From contig JAQRGA010000042.1 of the NCBI GenBank assembly GCA_029237695.1, positions 372,001-436,000 on the forward strand: DNA of 64,000 bases, read 5' to 3'. The stretch comes from Conchocele bisecta (taxonomy: Eukaryota; Mollusca; Bivalvia; Lucinida; Thyasiridae). A program made the position numbers and the translations under genes. The notes beneath the pieces were generated by a model that worked only from the letters and a program-made list of their open reading frames with translations, made no database searches and had not been told where the DNA came from. Numbering within the stretch: position 1 is the first letter of the stretch; each line of letters opens with the position of its first letter. Positions 38,313-47,307 of the stretch are shown piece after piece.

Positions 38313-40046
38313 ATGAAAAGAACCGGTGCACAAATGCTTATTGAAGCGTTTAAGCAAGAAAATGTTGATACTCTTTTTGGCTATCCCGGTGGATATGTTA
38401 TCCCTATTTTTGATGAACTCTACAAGGAACCTTCTATAGATCTTATTTTGCCACGCCATGAGCAAGGGCTTATTCACATGGCTGACGGTTATGCTAGGGC
38501 AACAGGAAGAATAGGTGTTTGTCTTGTTACCAGTGGTCCCGGAGCAACAAATACAATTACAGGTCTTGCCACCGCCAATTACGATTCCGTGCCATTAGTT
38601 TGTTTTGCCGGACAGGTTCCATATAATTTAATAGGAAATGATGCTTTTCAGGAAGCTGATGTTGTGGGACTAACCAGATCCGTGACAAAACATAATTATA
38701 TTGTTGAAAATAGAAAAGATTTACCGCGAATAATAAAAGAAGCCTTTCATATAGCTTCTACTGGGCGGCCGGGTCCTGTTGTTGTAGATCTTCCTATAGA
38801 TTTTATTAAGGCTACTGAAAATGATGAATATCCTAAAAAAGTAAAAATAGATGGTTACAAACCTGTTATAAACGGTCATCCTTTACAGATCAAAAAAGCT
38901 GCTGCTAAATTAATGGCAGCTAAGAGGCCGCTTTTTCTTTGCGGTGGCGGTGTAAATATATCTAATGCATCAAAAAAATTTATAGAATTAGTAGAAGCAA
39001 CAGGTGTACCAGTTGTCACAACACTGATGGGAATTGGAGCTATTCCAAAAGATCATCCATTATGCATAGGTTCTGTAGGTATGCATGGTGTGTATCCTGC
39101 TAATATGTCGCTTTCAAACTGTGATTTAATTTTTTCAATAGGCTGTAGATTCAGTGATAGAATTACAGGAAAATTAACTGAATTTGCTAAGTATGCAGAA
39201 ATTATACATATTGATATAGACGCTGCAGCTATTTCTAGAAATGTTCCTGTTGCTGTACCAATTGTAGGAGATGCAGGAAGCATTATTCATAACTTAATAC
39301 CACTTGTCAAAAAATGTGAGCGTCCTGAATGGAAGAAAAAAATAGTAGAATGGGAAGAAACATATTCTCTAAAAATAGTAAGGGGAGGCAAGCGTGTTTC
39401 ACCAATGGAAGTTATAGACTCTATTTCAGAAGTTTTTCCAGATGCTGTTATTGCTACAGACGTTGGTCAGCACCAAATGTGGACGGCACAATTTTATAAT
39501 TTCAAACACTCAAGATCACTGCTAACTTCAGGCGGACTTGGTACAATGGGTTATGGACTGCCTGCTGCATTGGGAGCTCAAATTGGAAATAAAGATAAAA
39601 GAGTAGTATGTATTTCAGGTGATGGCGGCATTCAAATGAATATTCAGGAGCTTGCTATTGCTGCACAGAAAAAGCTACCTATCGTCATTATAATCATGAA
39701 CAATAACTTTTTAGGTATGGTTAGACAATGGCAGGAGCTGTTTTTCGATAAACGCTACTCAGGAACATGTTTAAGACAGACTAATGTCTGTCCTGCCAAA
39801 TGTAATGAATTTGGAGATCATTGTCCCCCATATATACCTGATTTTGTGAAATTAGCTGAAGCGTATAATATACCGGGAATAAGAGTATCTAAACAGGAAG
39901 AAATAATAACAACTCTGATAAAGGCGAAAGAAAACATAAGCGGACCAATTTTAATTGAGTTTATAACAGAGCAGGAGGCCAATGTAATGCCTATGATACC
40001 TTCAGGTGGAAATATTACTGAAATGTTATTGGAAAGAGGTGAATAA
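38313..40046 (+). CDS. ilvB: Acetolactate synthase, large (catalytic) subunit
   Basis: 577-residue thiamine-diphosphate enzyme making acetolactate or acetohydroxybutyrate for branched-chain amino acids. Catalytic-Glu region PRHEQGLIHMADGYARATG, an FAD-binding middle domain and the TPP motif GDGGIQMNIQEL ending in MNNN are visible. A short Cys-rich insert near the C-terminus (NVCPAKCNEFGDHCPP) follows the lid segment and is unusual. AAAGGAC precedes the ATG. ilvH follows after a 1-nt gap. No T-box or leader peptide was seen upstream. Confidence 0.95.
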   Translation: MKRTGAQMLIEAFKQENVDTLFGYPGGYVIPIFDELYKEPSIDLILPRHEQGLIHMADGYARATGRIGVCLVTSGPGATNTITGLATANYDSVPLVCFAGQVPYNLIGNDAFQEADVVGLTRSVTKHNYIVENRKDLPRIIKEAFHIASTGRPGPVVVDLPIDFIKATENDEYPKKVKIDGYKPVINGHPLQIKKAAAKLMAAKRPLFLCGGGVNISNASKKFIELVEATGVPVVTTLMGIGAIPKDHPLCIGSVGMHGVYPANMSLSNCDLIFSIGCRFSDRITGKLTEFAKYAEIIHIDIDAAAISRNVPVAVPIVGDAGSIIHNLIPLVKKCERPEWKKKIVEWEETYSLKIVRGGKRVSPMEVIDSISEVFPDAVIATDVGQHQMWTAQFYNFKHSRSLLTSGGLGTMGYGLPAALGAQIGNKDKRVVCISGDGGIQMNIQELAIAAQKKLPIVIIIMNNNFLGMVRQWQELFFDKRYSGTCLRQTNVCPAKCNEFGDHCPPYIPDFVKLAEAYNIPGIRVSKQEEIITTLIKAKENISGPILIEFITEQEANVMPMIPSGGNITEMLLERGE

Positions 40047-40047
40047 A

Positions 40048-40530
40048 ATGATAAAGATCCTAGCTTTGACTGTTAAAAATCATGCCGGTGTAATTTCTAG
40101 AATTTCAGGCTTATTTTCTGGAAAAGGATATAGTTTGGAATCTCTTGTCGGAGGTACAACACCTTATTCCGGAATATCGTGTCTTACTTTGGTATGTGAA
40201 ACCGATAGTAATGAATTTGATCAAATAAAAAAACAACTTAATAAACTTATTGATGTCATCAAAGTTAAAGATTTAAGCGAAGGTGATGTAACGAAAAAAG
40301 AACTGGCTTATATAAAAATAGATGTTGATAATAAAGATAAACAAAAAGTAATTTCAATTACAAATGCGTATGATGGAGCTCAAATAAATGATATGTCTCA
40401 TGACACTATCATTATTGAAATAGTAGCAGATTCTGGAAAAATAAATAATTTTCTTACACTATTTCCTGAATGTAAAAATATTGAAATTACCAGAACAGGT
40501 CTTATTGCAATGCAGCTACCAAGAAAATAA
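40048..40530 (+). CDS. ilvH: Acetolactate synthase, small (regulatory) subunit
   Basis: 160 residues from ATG 40048, which has GGAAAGAGGT upstream; a frame opening at 40006 would overlap ilvB and lacks such a site. N-terminal ACT domain (LTVKNHAGVISRISGLFSGK, GYSLESL) binds valine for feedback inhibition; the C-terminal domain ends MQLPRK. Co-transcribed with ilvB and followed by a terminator. Confidence 0.94.
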   Translation: MIKILALTVKNHAGVISRISGLFSGKGYSLESLVGGTTPYSGISCLTLVCETDSNEFDQIKKQLNKLIDVIKVKDLSEGDVTKKELAYIKIDVDNKDKQKVISITNAYDGAQINDMSHDTIIIEIVADSGKINNFLTLFPECKNIEITRTGLIAMQLPRK

Positions 40531-40538
40531 TAATTTAG

Positions 40539-40573
40539 AATTTGATTCATATAAAAAATGAATCAAATTTTTA
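40539..40573 (+). terminator. ilvBH terminator
   Basis: A perfect 12-bp stem (AATTTGATTCAT with ATGAATCAAATT) and 7-nt loop, followed by TTTTA, 8 nt after the ilvH stop. AT-rich but symmetrical. Confidence 0.75.
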
Positions 40574-42235
40574 TATTAGGTAGTAATTTACTACTGCAAT
40601 TTTTTGACCTACTCCTACATCTTCTTCTAATTGAATAAAGTTATTTATTATATCTCTTTGAAAAATTATACAGTAAGAAATACCTGAAAAACTGTTCTAT
40701 CGATAAACTGATTAACATATTGATTATCCAACATGTCATCTAATGAATATGGTTAAGATTTTATCAAAACTTACTATATTTTTTACATTACTGCTAATTT
40801 TATGAATGGCAGGCTGTATCATGCTTTTCATCTCTAAAAATTTGTTACATAATCTAGGCAATATGCATCCTATATTATAGTATTATCATAAATAATATTT
40901 AAATATAACCGCTCAAATTTTTAATATTTTTCGGATTGAAAGTGTGAGAATAAGTAACAGGCGTAATTTTCTGTCAGTTTTTTCAAAGCTAATACCAACG
41001 AATTCATTAGATGCTTCTTTAGATTTATTTTCAAGATTAAATTTATGCCGCCGATTATAAAGTATTTTGTCAGATAAATGATGATGATCATAGTATTTAT
41101 AACTTTTATCAAAGATTAATAGATGGGCTCGTATTTATGCTTAGGTATATGTCTGCCAAATTGAGATATTTATTAAAACATACAGTAAAAGTACTATTAT
41201 ACATACTAAGAAGTAAAAGAACTGTAGATAGAATAATTTGGCAAATATGATTATCTACACATGAAAAAACCATGTAAAAAAGAGTAAAATTGCAAAAAAT
41301 TACTAGCTAGTTTATTACTTTATAAAACTTCTTTATAAAATTATTGCAAAGCATATGAATTACATGATCGGTAAACCTTGAATTTATGATTAAATAAACC
41401 ATTTTCAGTATTAATGTCATTCAATTTATTTTTGCTATTGAGCCTAGAAATATAACTAAAACAATCGATTTCAAAAAAATGAACGTTATTCGTGAATACA
41501 ATTGACTAATTTATTGCTTTAATAAATAGATAATTATTATAGTATAAAATTAAAAATAAATCTTTTAGTCGATAATAAAATTTTAGAAGGAAAATTAGAT
41601 AAACTTTTATCAAAAATTAGTAATGGTGATTTTGTTACATTTATTTAATACTTGCAAGTTATTAACTTCATCAAATAGACTCATAGTATCGTCTCGTCGT
41701 TTTTTTGCGGGAGGTTTTATATATATGTCTAATAAAAATATTATTAGAAAAAATAAAAAAAGGATAGTAAGCAACTAATTAGTTGTTATATGCAGGGTTT
41801 AAATGCGTTTTAACAGGCTTCTAATCAATATTGCAATCAAATGTAGGGGGTCCTCACTTCTAATATGCTATACCTCCATGAGTAGCGTTTAATTGCAATG
41901 TCTATTGGTAATAGCTTAAAATATATTTTAATACTAATACAGCATTACATCAATCTTAACATAATAGTTTCTAGTAATGCATTATCATTATTTTAGGGTT
42001 TTAAGATTTCTATTATTTTTGGTTGTAGAAGAAAAAAACAAAAAGCCCCATGTGCCAAGATGGTTCCCCCTCTTCCCAGGGATTTCTTTTCTCTCTTTTC
42101 TTTTTAAAAAAGGTAACAAGTGCGGGACAAGTGTAAATTATTAGTACTATAAAATCCCTGCTAAATATTATTTTCGCATATTATATACTATTTTTGAAGA
42201 AGGCTGTGCATAAAATATTACAAATGTAACTTTAT
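40574..42235. other. 1.7-kb eroded gap
   Basis: No intact gene. It holds scattered stop-ridden frames. One 17-codon frame at 41725-41778 behind GGGAGG starts MSNKNIIRKNKK. Too short to call. Confidence 0.35.
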
Positions 42236-42660
42236 GCTGATATTGTTGTAATTTCTGAATTAAATAGACTTGGAAGAAGTATCTCTAAAGTTATTACTAC
42301 AGTCAATCTTTTAATAGATAAATGGAGGTCGTTTAGTCTCAATTAAAGAGAATATAGATATAAAAGATCGATATTTAATGCAGTCAAAAGTTATGATAAC
42401 CATGTTTGGCTTGGTTGCTGATTTGTAAAGAGATCTTATAAGTCAAAGAACAAAAGAAGCACCTGCTACAAAAAAAGCCAGGGAATTACTCTTGGACGCC
42501 CAAAAGAACTGGGTAAATCAAAACTGGAAAAGTATGATTGGCAGATAAAATAATTCATTTAAAAAAAAGTTTCTATGCCTTTTATATCAAAAAGTTTAAA
42601 AGTAAGCTATTTTACACTATACAATTATATCAAGAAAAGAAGAGCGAAATTATACAACAT
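42236..42660 (+). pseudogene. Serine site-specific recombinase (resolvase/invertase) remnant
   Basis: Reads VVISELNRLGRSISKVITTV, then after a frame change IKENIDIKDRYLMQSKVMIT and MFGLVADL, a stop, RDLISQRTKEAP. A shifted frame gives TLGRPKELGKSKLEK, then VSMPFISKSLKVSYFTLYNY of the helix-turn-helix. The catalytic-serine N-terminus is gone and several frameshifts are present. Confidence 0.8.
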
Positions 42661-42871
42661 AGTATAATCTATGGGCTATTTCAGATGAATATTTAGTTTA
42701 TCCTACAAAACAAACTACAACTCTGCGAACAATGATCCTACAGCTTGGCTTTAACTACTCAAAGACGTCGACTCCCCAGTGCCTAAAAATTCTGAGGGTA
42801 GCATTGTACCCCCAAAATTCTGAACTGCGATTTAATTCCGACATCATGTTTGATATCATTGCACGAGAATA

Positions 42872-43174
42872 TTAAACAACACCTACCCCAGCATAACACG
42901 AATCACTATTGTAAAGTTCATTAAAGTCGGTATTGCCAGTTTCACAGCCTAATAAATTCCAGCTAGCATCACCGTTTCCTGAGGAACAACTGAAATCATG
43001 GTCCGCCACTTGACCTCCGTGACATCTAGTATGAGTGTCAGAAGCTATGGCATCCAAGCCGGTGGGGTAGCAGTTAATGCCATTGTTTATATTAACACCG
43101 GCACCACTTCCATTATTGCAGAATTGTGATGATGAAAGTGGTGTTCTATGCAGGTGTGGGGCAGAATATTTCAT
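42872..43174 (-). CDS. Divergent C-x-x-G repeat peptide
   Basis: 100 residues with six Cys, four in exact C-x-x-G motifs (CNNG, CSSG, CETG, CYAG), plus CHGG and CYPTG, spread evenly after a 19-residue Cys-free start. The start (MKYSAPHLHRTPLSSS) is not the KPVLI leader of its neighbours but shares a P-x-L...P-L-x-S look with the peptide at 63737. It has an AAAGGAT ribosome binding site that its neighbours lack. No signal peptide. Probably an older member of the same peptide family. Function unknown. Confidence 0.6.
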   Translation of the reverse strand: MKYSAPHLHRTPLSSSQFCNNGSGAGVNINNGINCYPTGLDAIASDTHTRCHGGQVADHDFSCSSGNGDASWNLLGCETGNTDFNELYNSDSCYAGVGVV

Positions 43175-43193
43175 TTTTTATCCTTTAAATTTA

Positions 43194-43249
43194 TTTCAAT
43201 TATAAATTTCAATTATAAATTTCAATTATAAATTTCAATTATAAAAGTA
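43194..43249. repeat. Four tandem copies of a 14-bp unit
   Basis: TTTCAATTATAAAT is repeated head to tail four times (last copy ends AAAA), directly upstream of the 42872-43174 gene, between its start and a TATAAT at 43270-43275 on the coding strand. Copy number could vary by slippage and change the leader length. Confidence 0.9.
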
Positions 43250-43431
43250 TATTGACTCTGTTAAAATTTATTATAGAGGTAGATATACTGCATTGCACTA
43301 CATTTAGTAACAATTTTAAAAAAACTAAAAATTGATATTTATCGCACTTTTGGTAAAACTTAAAGAATTCACTTAATTTAATGGCATGGGGGCGTTTAAC
43401 GTAGGTAACTAAAGATGTTGAAGTTTGCCCG

Positions 43432-43758
43432 TCAGTCTGGCACAGTCCCTGAGCTGCATGCTAATATGATTCCAGTTGCACTACCACCGCTGAGGCACCA
43501 CTCGCCGTCGTTTGATGTACCTTCGTAGCAATATGCCTCGTTATTTGTCCCCCCGGAACACGTCAGACTAATGAAGGCACCTGTATTGCAATCCCCGGTG
43601 GTAGGTGCGTCTCCGTCATAACATAAACCGTTATTAGAAGCGGAAGACCCTGTGCTACAAGTGTTAGTTGTCGTACCACCAGAAACACAAAAACTCGCAT
43701 GAGCCGAATTTGATATGGTAATTAAAACAGGCTTATTATATTTTAGCTTTTTATTCAT
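43432..43758 (-). CDS. C-x-x-G repeat peptide A with KPVLI leader
   Basis: 108 residues. A leader of about 23 residues, ending in the block NKPVLITISNSAHASF, precedes regularly spaced cysteines, nearly all in C-x-x-G form: CVSG, CSTG, CYDG, CNTG, CSGG, CYEG, CLSG, CSSG, then T-V-P-D-stop. Charged residues after the leader are few and mostly acidic. No hydrophobic signal peptide. The repetitive Gly/Thr/Ser/Cys body and conserved leader suggest a ribosomally synthesised peptide substrate of a modifying enzyme. A secreted cystine-knot-like or metal-binding repeat is the alternative. Its leader is that of the cluster, but it lies apart from the tandem units. Confidence 0.65.
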   Translation of the reverse strand: MNKKLKYNKPVLITISNSAHASFCVSGGTTTNTCSTGSSASNNGLCYDGDAPTTGDCNTGAFISLTCSGGTNNEAYCYEGTSNDGEWCLSGGSATGIILACSSGTVPD

Positions 43759-43910
43759 AAATTATATAGACCCATGAACTATTAACTTCACATACAATGA
43801 AACAGAATCAGGGTAATCCTTGTTTAAATTCATTTTTCTCATATCCCGTCTTATAAAAGCGGAGTGCGATGCCTTTAGCAAAAAACTAATATTCTTTTTT
43901 AAAAATTATA
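43759..43910 (-). promoter_or_regulatory. Conserved leader of peptide A
   Basis: Contains the conserved ATTGTA and GAATTTAAA blocks, a degenerate version of the leader hairpin (43846-43862) and the extended -10 element TGC-TATAAT (minus strand; TATAAT at 43905-43910) about 147 nt upstream of the ATG. No poly-G run in this copy. Confidence 0.65.
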
Positions 43911-44655
43911 GCATACTTATTAGTATTAAAACATATTTGGCGATAATAAAATCTTAATTCTGCAATTTCTAAGTTAGAATTATTAATTTTATAAATTATT
44001 CTATGCTCTTTGTTTATTCTTTGTGAAGTGAAACTCTGAAACTTACTCTTTAATAACTCAGCCCTGCCTATTGTTGACTGGCTATTTCGTTATAATTTCT
44101 TAATAAGTATATTAATTCTTTTAAAAATCCGTTTATCTGCCTTTTGCCGGTATAAATACTGCTTCCATGCAGCAGGTGAAAAAATAATATTTTTTAAATA
44201 AATCCTGTCTAACTTCTTTTGTTAATGATTGAGGATATTGATATTAATGTAACAAAAATACTAAGTACTGTAAATAGAAGAGTAATAAAATATACTGTAC
44301 TTATTTTTGGCACTGTTTCCTATAATTGATATAAAATAAATTTCATCACTTATAATGATACCTTATCTCATAAAAATTAAGAGCGGTAGCTTCTGATATA
44401 ATTTTATTTGAAATATTTACTTTTTTTATGGCTCTTTTAAGATCTTAGCTTTTAAGACTGGAAGAAATTTGCAGTAAAAAAATGTTTCGCAATTGATTCA
44501 CCATATCCATTTTGACCCCGTAGAGAATAAATTCCATTTAATATCTACCTGCTTGCCTTGATTTTATCTTCTTTTTTTCTTGTTCATTATGCTTAGAATT
44601 TAGCTTCTGCCTTTTTAAAAGTTTTACTTTTTATCTAAGAAGTCATGCACTTTGG
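43911..44655. other. Gap between peptide A leader and the convergent ORF
   Basis: No intact gene. Minus-strand frames around 43960-44200 and 44390-44600 are broken by stops. About 40 bases beyond the peptide A promoter still match the other units, then the sequence becomes unique. Confidence 0.35.
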
Positions 44656-45006
44656 ATGGCAGATGGCGGAAGTGGGTCGGGAAGTCATTTTAAAGTAAGA
44701 ATTAATAATATGCTTATTCATGCTATGGAACTTTTAGATTTGATTTATAAATATGATGGAAAAAGGGAAAAAGTAACAATTATAAACGTAAAAGATTTTA
44801 TTAATCTATCAGTAGTTCAGGAAGTGTTTAAAAATCTTCCTGAAAATATCAAAAATACTGAAGCCGTAAAATATTTTCAAAATGATTTTATACATCATAC
44901 AGAGAAAGGAGACGATGAATTTCAAAGTTTTATCATAACTTTTTTAAATTATCTTTCGCCTTATCTTAATAAAAATATTGCTGAAATTTTTTGTATCCCA
45001 AAGTAG
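44656..45006 (+). CDS. Hypothetical ORF convergent to the peptide cluster
   Basis: 116 residues: a Gly/Ser-rich start (ADGGSGSGSHFKV) then a helical, charged body ending FLNYLSPYLNKNIAEIFC. There is no good ribosome binding site, so the true start may lie elsewhere or the gene may be truncated. Its last 25 or so codons are present again, degraded, inside each downstream repeat unit (about 45645, 46415, 47137), which shows that the amplified segment included its 3' end. No family recognised. Confidence 0.35.
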   Translation: MADGGSGSGSHFKVRINNMLIHAMELLDLIYKYDGKREKVTIINVKDFINLSVVQEVFKNLPENIKNTEAVKYFQNDFIHHTEKGDDEFQSFIITFLNYLSPYLNKNIAEIFCIPK

Positions 45007-45040
45007 AACAGGAGAAATGAAACTTAAAAAAGTTCTTAAC

Positions 45041-45061
45041 TTAACGGAGTGTAACCGTTAA
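45041..45061 (-). terminator. Terminator-like hairpin downstream of peptide B
   Basis: TTAACGG and CCGTTAA form a 7-bp stem, about 32 nt beyond the peptide B stop. On the minus strand a TTTTTT follows after about 12 nt. The same hairpin recurs at 45762-45782, 46535-46555 and, one pair shorter, at 47256-47276. Confidence 0.5.
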
Positions 45062-45092
45062 ATATAGATAGCTAAATGTTGAAGTTTGCCCG

Positions 45093-45425
45093 TTAGTCTG
45101 GCACAGTCCCTGAGTAGCATGTATATTGAGCATCCCCCTGATTATTCCCACCGACCATGCAATAGGTACCTGGGGTTGCACCTCCGAAGCAATAGGTCTT
45201 GTGAGCTCCTCCTCCAGCACATATATCACCAATGCTGCCGCCAGTATTGCAATCCTCGGTTGTAGGTGCGTCCCCGTTACCACATAGCCCGTCGGAAATA
45301 CCATTAGCCTGTGACCCTGTGATGCACGTGCTAATTGTCGCACCACCAATAGCACAATGACTCGCATGAGCTGTATCTGATATGATAATTAAAACAGGCT
45401 TATTATATTTTGGTTTTTTCTTCAT
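45093..45425 (-). CDS. C-x-x-G repeat peptide B
   Basis: 110 residues; leader KYNKPVLIIISDTAHASH, then CAIG, CITG, CGNG, CNTG, CAGG, CFGG, CMVG, CYSG and the common T-V-P-D end. The leader is near-identical to peptides D and E while the body differs, especially around CAGGGAHKTYCFGG and the MVGGNNQGDAQ stretch. It starts at ATG 45425 with no recognisable Shine-Dalgarno, like its sister genes. First gene of the tandem units. Confidence 0.65.
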   Translation of the reverse strand: MKKKPKYNKPVLIIISDTAHASHCAIGGATISTCITGSQANGISDGLCGNGDAPTTEDCNTGGSIGDICAGGGAHKTYCFGGATPGTYCMVGGNNQGDAQYTCYSGTVPD

Positions 45426-45588
45426 AACTTATATAGCCCTATGAACTATTCGCTTCACGTACAATGAAACAGAATCAGAAATAGGATACCCCCCCCTTCT
45501 TTAAATTCATTCTTCTCATATCCCGCCTTATAAAGGCGGAGTGCGATGACTTTAGCAAAAAAACTAATATTCTTTTTTAAAAATTATA
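45426..45588 (-). promoter_or_regulatory. Conserved leader of peptide B, with an eight-base G tract
   Basis: Minus strand: TGC-TATAAT (45583-45588), hairpin CCGCCTT-TAT-AAGGCGG (45523-45539), GAATTTAAAG, then a run of eight G (C on plus strand, 45489-45496), TATCCTA, TTCATTGTACG, ATG. The untranslated leader is roughly 150 nt. Confidence 0.7.
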
Positions 45589-45825
45589 GCATACTTTTAG
45601 TATTAAAACATATTCAACGATAATAAAATTTTAATTATGCAATTTCTAAGTTTTATCATAACTTTTTTAAATTATCTTTTGCCTTTTTTTAATAAAAATA
45701 TTACTGTTATTTTTGTATCCCAAAATAGAACAAGAGAAATAAAACTTCAAGAATTCTTAACTTAACGGAGTGGAACCGTTAAATATAGGTAACTAAATGT
45801 TGAAATTTGTTTCCGTCCTAGTCCG

Positions 45826-46197
45826 TCAGTCCACCACAGTCCCTAAGTAACATGTTTCTATATTATACCCATCAGCAACATTACCACTGGTGCAAAGCCC
45901 CACCGATCCACCGTTTAGAGCTTCTCCACCGTTGCTGCAGTAGCCATCCCCATTCGCTAAAACTGCTACTGTCCCCCCAGCACACGTATCAGAGGAATCG
46001 TTATGACCGAGAGTGCAACCCCCATCTGTAGGTGCATCACCAATTTGACATATCCCGTCGTCAGAAATATTATTAGCAGCGTGGGATCCTGTGATGCACT
46101 TGGTGGTTGTCGTAATACCACTACCACAAAAACTTGCATGAGCCGAATTTGATATGGTAATTAGAACAGGCTTATTATATTTTAGCTTTTTTTTCAT
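45826..46197 (-). CDS. C-x-x-G repeat peptide C
   Basis: 123 residues, the longest member; leader KYNKPVLITISNSAHASF, body with CGSG, CITG, CQIG, CTLG, CAGG, CSNG, CTSG, CYLG and a T-V-V-D end. A D-G-Y-C insertion and the N-I-S-D-D-G segment distinguish it. No Shine-Dalgarno. Intact frame. Confidence 0.65.
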   Translation of the reverse strand: MKKKLKYNKPVLITISNSAHASFCGSGITTTTKCITGSHAANNISDDGICQIGDAPTDGGCTLGHNDSSDTCAGGTVAVLANGDGYCSNGGEALNGGSVGLCTSGNVADGYNIETCYLGTVVD

Positions 46198-46360
46198 AAA
46201 TTATATAGATCCATGAACTATTCGCTTCACGTACAATGAAACAGAATCAGAAATAGGATACCCCCCCCTTCTTTAAATTCATTCTTCTCATATCCCGCCT
46301 TATAAAGGCGGAGTGCGATGGCTTTAGCAAAAAAACTAATATTCTTTTTTAAAAATTATA
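46198..46360 (-). promoter_or_regulatory. Conserved leader of peptide C, with an eight-base G tract
   Basis: Almost identical to the peptide B leader: TATAAT at 46355-46360, hairpin at 46295-46311 and a G8 tract at 46261-46268 on the minus strand. Confidence 0.7.
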
Positions 46361-46586
46361 GCATACTTTTAGTATTAAAACATATTCAACGATAATAAAA
46401 TTTTAATTATGCAATTTCTAAGTTTTATCATAACTTTTTTAAATTATCTTTTGCCTTTTTTTAATAAAAATATTACTGAAATTTTTTGTATTCCAAAATA
46501 GAACAAGAGAAATAAAACTTCAAGAATTCTTAACTTAACGGAGTGGAACCGTTAAATATAGGTAACTAAATGTTGAAATTTGCCCG

Positions 46587-46925
46587 TTAGTCCGGCACAG
46601 TCCCTGAGATGCATGGTGTTAGGGATGAAGATGCACTACCGCCTGAGAGACAGTAGACGCCGGCATTTGATGTACCTCCGTAGCAATGTGAGCCATCATT
46701 TGCTCCACCGCAACATAGATTATTAATAGCGCCGCCGGTGCTGCACCCCCCTGTAATGGGTGCGTCCCCATTACCGCACATCCCGTCGTCGCTGATATTA
46801 TTAGCAGCATACGACCCTGTGCTGCACTTGCTGGTTGTCGTAATACCACTATAACAAAAACTCGCATGAGCTGTATCTGATATGGTAATTAAAACAGGCT
46901 TATTGTATTTTGGTTTTTTCTTCAT
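46587..46925 (-). CDS. C-x-x-G repeat peptide D
   Basis: 112 residues; leader KYNKPVLITISDTAHASF, then CYSG, CSTG, CGNG, CSTG, CCGG, CYGG, CLSG, CISG, T-V-P-D. One motif has a doubled Cys (C-C-G-G). Nearly identical to peptide E over its length, but with a C6 run at the coding site where E has C7. Intact. Confidence 0.65.
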   Translation of the reverse strand: MKKKPKYNKPVLITISDTAHASFCYSGITTTSKCSTGSYAANNISDDGMCGNGDAPITGGCSTGGAINNLCCGGANDGSHCYGGTSNAGVYCLSGGSASSSLTPCISGTVPD

Positions 46926-47081
46926 AACTTATATAGTCCTGTGAACTATTTGTTTTATATACAATAAAAGACAATCAGGAATAGGGTTCATCCTCTGAAT
47001 TTATTCTTATCATATCCTGCCTTATAAAGGCAGAGTGCAATGCGTTTAGCAAATTTACTAACAGTCTTTTTTCTAATTATA
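46926..47081 (-). promoter_or_regulatory. Conserved leader of peptide D with a compensated hairpin
   Basis: TATAAT at 47076-47081 (preceding base pattern AAAGTATGC). The hairpin at 47017-47033 is CTGCCTT/AAGGCAG, in which the second base pair has changed from C-G to T-A on both sides relative to units B and C. No G tract. Confidence 0.65.
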
Positions 47082-47307
47082 GCATACTTTTAATGTTAAG
47101 ATATATTTAATGATAATAAAATTTTAATTATGCAATTTCTAAGTTTTATCATAACTTTTTTAAATTATTTTTCGCCTTATCTTAATAAAAATATTACTGA
47201 AATTTTTTGTATCCCAAAATAGAATAAGAGAAATAAAACTTAAAGAATCCTTAACTTAACGAAGTGGAATCGTTAAATATAGATAGCTAAATGTTGAAGT
47301 TTGCCCG

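Noticed and set aside
41725..41778. A 17-residue basic peptide gene with GGGAGG upstream
   Set aside because: Too short, in eroded DNA, and without conservation evidence.
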